A stretch of DNA of 26,938 nt. Origin: an uncultured Eubacteriales bacterium. Lineage in GTDB: Bacteria > Bacillota_A > Clostridia > Oscillospirales > Oscillospiraceae. Numbering within the stretch: position 1 is the stretch's first letter; every line of letters begins with the position of its first letter. Where the stretch lies: the NCBI GenBank assembly GCA_949739085.1, contig CATIYU010000403.1, positions 1-26,938 on the forward strand, read 5' to 3'. This document shows positions 21,728-26,938 of this stretch, in pieces. The notes beneath the pieces were generated by a model. The model saw nothing but the letters and a program-made list of their open reading frames with translations. It did no database searches and was not told the origin of the DNA. A program made the translations under genes and the position numbers.

Positions 21728-22527
21728 AAAGGATTGCCGTCCTCTGCGGCGTGTTCTCCCTCATCTTCTGTGTGTTCCTGTATGGCGCGGTATGCTATCC
21801 CCACAGCGGGGAGCTGCCCTCGGCCGCCTCCCTGGAGGCCCCCTCTGCGGCGCACTGGCTGGGCGCGGACAACCTGGGCGTGGATATATACGCCCAAATT
21901 TCCCGGGGGTTTTTCCACAGCATCCTCATTGGCCTGTGTACTGCCCTGGCCGCTTTCCTGCTGGGCGGCATTCTGGGCGTGTGCGCCGGGTATCTGGGCG
22001 GATGGGCCGACCTGGCGGTGGAATTTTTCATCAACGTGTTCCTCTCTATGCCGCAGCTCCCGGTGATGATCGCCGCCGGGGCGTTCTGGGGGCAGAGCCG
22101 GCTGAACATTATCTGCATCATCGCCGCCTTTTCCTGGGCCCCTATCGCCAAGCAGGTCCGCGCCCGGACCATGGCCATCCGGAATACGGAATACCTAATT
22201 CTGGCCAGGAGCTACGGCGGCGGGCTGTGGTACCTCTTTCAGGTCCATATGAGCAGGGACATTATGCCGCTGCTGGCGGTGGGGGGGATGGGCGTCATCG
22301 GGAAGGCCATCGTCCAGGAGGCGTCCCTAGCCTTTCTGGGACTCAGCGACCCCCTGGCCAAATCCTGGGGGCTGCTGATCGCCCGCTGCACCAGCTTTCA
22401 GGGGATCTACTTCACGCCGTTTTGGAAGTGGTGGCTGCTGCCGCCGGTGCTCTCCCTGGTGGTCTCCGTGGCGGTGCTGCGGATGCTGGCCCGGGCGCTG
22501 GAGCGCAAACTGCTGTTTGATACATGA
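21724..22527 (+). CDS. Opp/Dpp/Nik-type ABC permease, DppC-like
   Basis: Second permease, 267 aa with about six helices. After the first helix comes the DppC-type segment HWLGADNLGVDIYAQI, and the coupling motif is near ILARSYGGGLWYLFQVHM (about residues 158-176). It ends with AFLGLSDPLAKSWG and a final helix, as usual for the family. It starts with GTG overlapping the DppB-like stop (GTGA), after a GGAAGGGGGG ribosome site. It should form a heterodimer with the preceding permease. Confidence 0.9.
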   Translation: MKRIAVLCGVFSLIFCVFLYGAVCYPHSGELPSAASLEAPSAAHWLGADNLGVDIYAQISRGFFHSILIGLCTALAAFLLGGILGVCAGYLGGWADLAVEFFINVFLSMPQLPVMIAAGAFWGQSRLNIICIIAAFSWAPIAKQVRARTMAIRNTEYLILARSYGGGLWYLFQVHMSRDIMPLLAVGGMGVIGKAIVQEASLAFLGLSDPLAKSWGLLIARCTSFQGIYFTPFWKWWLLPPVLSLVVSVAVLRMLARALERKLLFDT

Positions 22528-22545
22528 GAAGGGAGATGAACCGCC

Positions 22546-24177
22546 ATGCCGCCGCTGCTGGAGGTGCGGAATCTGTCCGTATCCTACAAGGACTTCCGCC
22601 TGCACCCCCTGTCATTCACCATGGACCGGGGGGAGATCACCGCTGTCGTGGGGGAATCGGGCAGCGGAAAAACTACGCTGCTCAGGGCCATCGCGGGTCT
22701 CGCCGCCGAAGGGGCGGAGACAGCCGGGCAGGTGCTGCTGGAGGGCGTGGACTTCCTCGCCCTGCCGGAGCGGAAGCGCCGCCCCCTCCGGATGCACACG
22801 CTCTCTGTGGCCTTTCAGAACTCGGCGGCGTGGCTGAACCCTTCGGCGGCCCTGCGGGAACAGCTGCGGGAGGTCCTCAGCCGCAAATACCCGCCAGGGG
22901 AGCACCCGGAGCGCATGGCCGCCCTGATGGAGGCCGTGGGACTGGACCCGGAGGACCTGGGGCGGTATCCGCGGGAGCTCTCCGGCGGGATGACCCAGAA
23001 ATTCCTCCTGGCCACGGCCATTGCCCTGGACCCGGCCCTGGTGCTGCTGGACGAACCCACTAGCGCCCTGGACGCCGCCTCTCGGGAGGGCTTTCTCGCC
23101 CTCATCCGGAAGCTGAACCGGGAGAAGGGGACGGCGTTTTTCATCATCACCCACGACCTGAAGCTGGCCGCCAGCCTGAGCACGAAGCTGATGGTGCTCT
23201 ACAACGGCCACGTGGAGGAGACGGGCCCCACCGGAGAGGTCCTCAGCTTCCCCCGGCACCCCTATACCCGGGGGCTCATAAACGCGTCGGCCAGCCTGAA
23301 CCTGGTCAAGGACGTTTGGGGCATCCGCCCGCCCGCCGCCGGGACCTCCCCCCACCACCACGGCTGCCCCTTCTGGGGCCGGTGTACCCAGAGCATACCG
23401 CTCTGCGCCGGAAACGCGCCGGAGCTGCTGGACTGCGGCGGCGGAAGACAGGTGGCCTGCAACCGGGGCGGCATTGTGACCCTGCTGGAGGGGAACGGGC
23501 TCGTCAAGTCCTTTGGCCGCAGGGAACTACTGAGAGGGGCCAGCCTCAGTGTGCGCAGCGGCGAGGTGGTGGCGCTGGTGGGCCGCTCCGGCGCGGGGAA
23601 GTCCACCCTGGCCCGCGTCCTCGGCGGGTATCTGAGAGATTTTGACGCCGGAGAACTGCTCTTCGAGGGGGAGCCCGCAGACTTCGGGGCGCTGCACCGC
23701 CGGGAGGGGGGCCTGCAAATGGTCTTTCAGGACAGCGAAACCGCCCTGAACCCCCATATGACGGTCCTCCAGGCCGTCGCGGAGCCCAGGCGTCTGGCCC
23801 GGCTGGAGAGGGCGGAGGAAGAGGCGGAGCGGGCCCTCGCGGACGTAGGGCTGTCCCTGCTGGACCAAAAAATAAAGACCCTCTCCGGCGGCCAGAAGCA
23901 GCGGGTCTCCCTGGCCAGGGCCCTTACCATGCATCCCGCCGTGCTGCTGGCGGACGAGCCCGCCTCCATGCTGGACCCCTCCGGCAAGGCCAATCTCCTC
24001 CGGCTGCTGAAGGGCCTGCAAAACAGCCGGGGGTTCAGTATGCTGCTCATTACCCACGACCTGGAGAGCGCGATTAAAACCGCGGACCGGTGCTTCCTCC
24101 TCCGGGACGGTCAATTGGAGCAGCTGGCGGTTTCCGACTATGTGACAACGTCAATTGAGACAATATTTTCTGCGTAA
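22546..24177 (+). CDS. Fused double ABC ATPase (DppD-DppF fusion)
   Basis: One 543-aa protein carrying both ATPase domains that are two separate genes in typical Opp/Dpp/Nik systems. Domain 1 (about 1-265): Walker A GESGSGKT at 36-43, signature LSGGM at 145-149, LVLLDEP near 165-171, ITHD at 201-204. Then comes the oligopeptide-type cysteine tail (C274, C280, C287, C305), the motif region reported to hold an iron-sulfur cluster in a DppD. It is preceded by three histidines at 270-272. Domain 2 (about 312-540): Walker A GRSGAGKS at 346-353, signature LSGGQ at 446-450, LLADEP near 467-472, ITHD at 502-505. GGGAG lies before the ATG. Fused ATPases of this kind are common in metal and peptide importers. 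Confidence 0.92.
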   Translation: MPPLLEVRNLSVSYKDFRLHPLSFTMDRGEITAVVGESGSGKTTLLRAIAGLAAEGAETAGQVLLEGVDFLALPERKRRPLRMHTLSVAFQNSAAWLNPSAALREQLREVLSRKYPPGEHPERMAALMEAVGLDPEDLGRYPRELSGGMTQKFLLATAIALDPALVLLDEPTSALDAASREGFLALIRKLNREKGTAFFIITHDLKLAASLSTKLMVLYNGHVEETGPTGEVLSFPRHPYTRGLINASASLNLVKDVWGIRPPAAGTSPHHHGCPFWGRCTQSIPLCAGNAPELLDCGGGRQVACNRGGIVTLLEGNGLVKSFGRRELLRGASLSVRSGEVVALVGRSGAGKSTLARVLGGYLRDFDAGELLFEGEPADFGALHRREGGLQMVFQDSETALNPHMTVLQAVAEPRRLARLERAEEEAERALADVGLSLLDQKIKTLSGGQKQRVSLARALTMHPAVLLADEPASMLDPSGKANLLRLLKGLQNSRGFSMLLITHDLESAIKTADRCFLLRDGQLEQLAVSDYVTTSIETIFSA

Positions 24178-24192
24178 AGGAGTATAGCTGTT

Positions 24193-24723
24193 ATGGATAA
24201 AAAAGCCCTTTGGGAGAAGGCGGCGGCTTTCCACGGGCACACGTGCGGCGGCCTGACCATCGGCTACAGGGCCGCGCTGTACGCTATGGAGCTGCTGGAA
24301 CTGGATTTCTCCGAGGATGAGGACGTGGTGTGCATCACGGAGAACGACGCCTGCGGCGTGGACGCCATTCAGGCGGTGCTGGGGTGCAGCGTCGGAAAGG
24401 GGAACCTGCTGTTCCATATGACGGGGAAGCAGGCGTTCTCCTTCTACAACCGGACCACGGGGAAGTCCGTGCGGCTGGTGCTGAAGCCCAAGCCCCGGGA
24501 GATGAGCCGGGAGGACTCCTTCGCGTACTACCAGAGCTGCCCTCAGGAGGAGATGTTCGACGTAAAGGAGACGGCGCTCCGGCTCCCCGAACGCGCCCGT
24601 CTCTTCGACGCGTATGTCTGCGAGTGCTGCGGCGAGACCACCGGCGCCAACTGGATCCGGCTCTCCGGCGGCAAAAAGGTGTGCGTGGACTGTTACCGGC
24701 CGTACAACAGATTTGATGTATAG
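24193..24723 (+). CDS. FmdE-family metal-site protein with zinc finger
   Basis: A 176-aa protein of the FmdE family, named after a subunit of molybdenum/tungsten formylmethanofuran dehydrogenase but found widely without that enzyme. The N-terminal domain has the family's metal-binding start H14-x-H16-x-C18 in FHGHTCGG and the NDACGVDAIQ motif (C54, D57). A C-terminal zinc finger has C143-x2-C146 and C164-x2-C167. There is no signal peptide, so it is cytoplasmic. GGAG lies before the ATG. It starts 15 bp after the double ATPase and shares its operon, suggesting it receives, stores or senses the imported metal. No formylmethanofuran dehydrogenase genes are in the window. Confidence 0.88.
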   Translation: MDKKALWEKAAAFHGHTCGGLTIGYRAALYAMELLELDFSEDEDVVCITENDACGVDAIQAVLGCSVGKGNLLFHMTGKQAFSFYNRTTGKSVRLVLKPKPREMSREDSFAYYQSCPQEEMFDVKETALRLPERARLFDAYVCECCGETTGANWIRLSGGKKVCVDCYRPYNRFDV

Positions 24724-24736
24724 CGGCCGCCAAAAG

Positions 24737-24769
24737 CCAGGCTGGGAGTTCAAAAAACTCCCAGCCTGG
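24737..24769. terminator. Bidirectional terminator between the FmdE gene and iorB
   Basis: A 14-bp perfect stem (CCAGGCTGGGAGTT / AACTCCCAGCCTGG) with a 5-nt loop. Leftward it is followed by CTTTTGG, rightward by CGGCTTTATT. It lies between two convergent genes and should serve both. Confidence 0.85.
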
Positions 24770-24812
24770 CGGCTTTATTGGCAATCTTCGGATGGCCGGC
24801 GCACGGAACCGG

Positions 24813-25385
24813 CTATGCGCCCCGTCCCAGGGCAAACGCCTTCTTGTTCAGCTCCAGGAACTTGGGCGGCACGCTCTGTTCCACTGCCGCCAGCCATTCC
24901 GCCTCCGTGAAATCAAACCACTGGGAGAGACGGCCCAGCAGCACGATGTTCACCGCCTTGCTGCTGCCCGCCTGCTCCGCCAGGGAGAGGGCGTCCAGAG
25001 CGTCCAGGCTGACGCCCGCGTCCCGGATGCTCTGCTCCAGGTTCTGCGGGTACTCCGCCGCGCCGGTGACGACCGGCATGGGGTTGATCCGCTGGGTGTT
25101 GGCAATCATCCTGCCGCCGGGCTTCAGATACTCCATCCAGCGGGCGGCCTCCAGCAGCTCAAAGGAGAGGATGATATCCGCCTGACCCTTGTCAACGACG
25201 GGGGAATAGACCTTCCCGCCCCAGCGGACGTACGTCACTACGCTGCCGCCCCGCTGGCTCATGCCGTGGACCTCGCTGACCTTCACATCATAGCCCTTGT
25301 CCAGCAGCAGGCGGCCCAGCAGCTTGCTGGCCAGGAGAGTGCCCTGACCGCCCACGCCCACAATCATCATGCTTTTCGTCTCCAT
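24813..25385 (-). CDS. iorB: Indolepyruvate:ferredoxin oxidoreductase, beta subunit
   Basis: Gamma-type domain subunit (190 aa) of indolepyruvate:ferredoxin oxidoreductase, which oxidatively decarboxylates aryl-pyruvates from aromatic amino acids to acyl-CoA and reduces ferredoxin in the cytoplasm of anaerobes. The opening MMIVGVGGQGTLLASKLLG and the SEVHGMSQRGGSV segment are family hallmarks. The ATG at 25385 is chosen because the family begins here and GGAGGCGTGAG lies just upstream; an earlier in-frame start would run into iorA. It begins 2 bp after the iorA stop, so the two are coupled. Confidence 0.93.
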   Translation of the reverse strand: METKSMMIVGVGGQGTLLASKLLGRLLLDKGYDVKVSEVHGMSQRGGSVVTYVRWGGKVYSPVVDKGQADIILSFELLEAARWMEYLKPGGRMIANTQRINPMPVVTGAAEYPQNLEQSIRDAGVSLDALDALSLAEQAGSSKAVNIVLLGRLSQWFDFTEAEWLAAVEQSVPPKFLELNKKAFALGRGA

Positions 25386-25387
25386 GC

Positions 25388-26938
25388 TCACGCCTCCTTT
25401 TCTCCGCCCAGCGCGCCGAATTTGCACAGCTGCGCACATATGCCGCAGCCGGTGCAGAGGGTGTTGTCCAGCTTCACCCGGCCTCCGTCCATGCTGATGG
25501 CGGGGCAGCCGGTCTGCATACAGGCCCGGCAGCCCGCGCAGTCCTCCGGGGCCACCGCGATGGGGCCGGGGTGCTTGACGTACTTCAGCAGCGCACAGGG
25601 CCGCCGGGAGATGATGACCGACGGCTCCGCCGCCGCCAGCTCCTCCTTTACCGCCGCGTCGCAGGCCGCCAGGTCGTAGGGGTCCACCACCCGCACCCGC
25701 TTCACGCCCACGGCCCGGCAGAGCTGCTCCAGGTCGCTTTTCGCGCAGGGGGCGCCCTTGAGGTTAAAGCCGGTGGTGGGGTTCTGCTGGTGGCCGGTCA
25801 TGCCGGTGATGGAGTTGTCCAGGATGATGACCGTGGAGTTGGACTCGTTGTAGGCCGCGTTGATGAGGCCCGTGACGCCGGAGTGCATGAAGGTGGAGTC
25901 GCCGATCACCGCCACGCTCCGCCCGCCCCCGGCCTTGTTGAAGCCGTGGAGGCCGGAGATGGACGCGCCCATACAGATGGTGGTGTCCATGGCCCCCAGA
26001 GGCGCCGCCGCGCCCAGGGTGTAGCAGCCGATATCCCCCAGGACCGTCAGCTTGTTCTTTTTCAGGGTGTAGAAGAGGCCCCGGTGGGGGCATCCGGCGC
26101 ACATCACCGGCGGCCGGGCGGGGACGTCCTCCTCCAGCTTTTTCCCGGCGGGATGCTGCCGGGTGAGCTCGTAGGCCACCTTATTGGGGCTCAGTTCACC
26201 GGTAACAGGGAAATTGGCCTCCCCCGCCAGGGCCAGGCCCAAGCTCCGGCAGTAGTCCTCAAGGAAGCTGTCCAGCTCCTCCACCACCACCAGCAGGCTC
26301 ACGCTCTTGGCAAACGTCAGGATTTTCTTCTCCGGCAGGGGCCAGACCATGCCCAGCTTCAGGACGGGGTATGTATCGCCGCAGGCCTCCTTTACGTACT
26401 GGTAGCTGGTGGAGGAGGTGATAATGCCCAGCTTGTAGTCTTTTCCCGGCTCAATGCGGTTGACGGAGGCGTGCTCCGCCCACTCCGCGATCTTCTCCAG
26501 GCGCTCCTCCACAACGGGGTGGCGGCGCTTGGCGTTGCCGGGCATCATGATGTACTTGGCCCCATCCTTCTCATAGGGCTTTTCGGGGGCCTCCTCCCGC
26601 TCCCCGGTGTCCACCACGCTCTGGGAGTGGGAGATCCGGGTACACATTTTCAGGAGCACCGGGGTGTCGAAGTGCTCCGAGAGCTCGTAGGCCAGCTTGG
26701 TGTAGGCCAGAGCCTCGGCGGAATCGGCGGGCTCCAGCATGGGCAGCTTTGCCGCCTTGGCGTAGTGGCGGGAGGCCTGCTCGTTCTGGGAGGAGTGCAT
26801 CCCCGCATCGTCGGCCACGGCGATGACCATGCCGCCGTTTACCCCCGTGTAGGAGATGGTGAACAGGGGGTCCGCGGCCACGTTGAGCCCCACGTGCTTC
26901 ATGCCGCAGAAGCTGCGCCGGCCCGCCAGGGACGCGCC
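25388..26938 (-). CDS. iorA: Indolepyruvate:ferredoxin oxidoreductase, alpha subunit (partial)
   Basis: The gene runs off the right edge; 516 codons of its C-terminal part are present, against roughly 590-600 aa for the family, so the N-terminal ~80 residues are missing. The reading frame is open to base 26938, with ASLAGRRSFCGMKHVGLNVA as its first residues, so the internal ATG at 26902 is not the start. Seen: the pyruvate-oxidoreductase-type part with DAGMHSSQNEQ, the thiamine-diphosphate domain with GDIGCYTLG, GDSTFMHSGV and LDNSITGMTG, and two 4Fe-4S motifs at the end (CAGCRACMQTGCP and CTGCGICAQLC). It is the upstream partner of iorB. Confidence 0.94.
   Translation of the reverse strand, partial: GASLAGRRSFCGMKHVGLNVAADPLFTISYTGVNGGMVIAVADDAGMHSSQNEQASRHYAKAAKLPMLEPADSAEALAYTKLAYELSEHFDTPVLLKMCTRISHSQSVVDTGEREEAPEKPYEKDGAKYIMMPGNAKRRHPVVEERLEKIAEWAEHASVNRIEPGKDYKLGIITSSTSYQYVKEACGDTYPVLKLGMVWPLPEKKILTFAKSVSLLVVVEELDSFLEDYCRSLGLALAGEANFPVTGELSPNKVAYELTRQHPAGKKLEEDVPARPPVMCAGCPHRGLFYTLKKNKLTVLGDIGCYTLGAAAPLGAMDTTICMGASISGLHGFNKAGGGRSVAVIGDSTFMHSGVTGLINAAYNESNSTVIILDNSITGMTGHQQNPTTGFNLKGAPCAKSDLEQLCRAVGVKRVRVVDPYDLAACDAAVKEELAAAEPSVIISRRPCALLKYVKHPGPIAVAPEDCAGCRACMQTGCPAISMDGGRVKLDNTLCTGCGICAQLCKFGALGGEKEA

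Overview
The window is chromosomal DNA from a very GC-rich (by eye about two-thirds G+C), spore-forming, anaerobic Firmicute. The best fit is the Oscillospiraceae (Flavonifractor / Lawsonibacter / Pseudoflavonifractor-like), inferred from the mix of families and not from a search. Evidence for this: a germination protease (GPR) and a SpoIIE-type phosphatase (endospores); SLH-anchored surface protein and Cys-lipoproteins with strong AGGAGG ribosome sites (Gram-positive style); a transketolase split into two genes; and indolepyruvate:ferredoxin oxidoreductase (anaerobic amino-acid fermentation). I see no phage, IS, CRISPR or integrase: this is ordinary core/metabolic DNA, well packed, with many short transcription units that often carry recognisable promoters and hairpin terminators.

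Layout. 1-2860: leftward SLH-anchored 5'-nucleotidase with a structured leader. 3019-4950: rightward dihydropyrimidinase/hydantoinase and a separately promoted DUF4180 protein. 4960-6882: rightward split transketolase. 6906-7079: a self-contained tRNA-Arg(CCG) unit. 7099-9031: leftward MBL-fold hydrolase, then a DUF421/DUF4363 membrane pair. 9102-12892: leftward vitamin B12 uptake operon (permease, ATPase with an extra C-terminal domain, binding lipoprotein) behind a cobalamin riboswitch and a terminator hairpin. 12923-14184: leftward polysaccharide deacetylase lipoprotein plus a small zinc-ribbon protein. 14259-18616: sporulation-flavoured section: Cof-type HAD phosphatase, gpr (leftward, with a sigma-G-like promoter), an SDR reductase and a short SpoIIE. 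18728-19039: small conserved membrane-tailed protein and strong terminator. 19089-24769: rightward five-gene Opp/Nik-type transporter operon (binding lipoprotein, two permeases, one fused double ATPase) ending in an FmdE-family protein. 24813-26938: leftward iorB and partial iorA, running off the right edge.

How the parts work together. The B12 operon is a complete importer with its own corrinoid-sensing leader. The five-gene operon looks like a peptide- or metal-chelate importer whose last gene, an FmdE-family metal-site protein, suggests the cargo is a metal or metal complex. gpr and spoIIE sit 1 kb apart but on opposite strands, with the reductase between them. The most useful second-look items are the FmdE-linked transporter, the extra domain on the B12 ATPase, the sigma-G-like gpr promoter and the short SpoIIE. 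I did not find a clearly undescribed multi-gene defence or mobile system.
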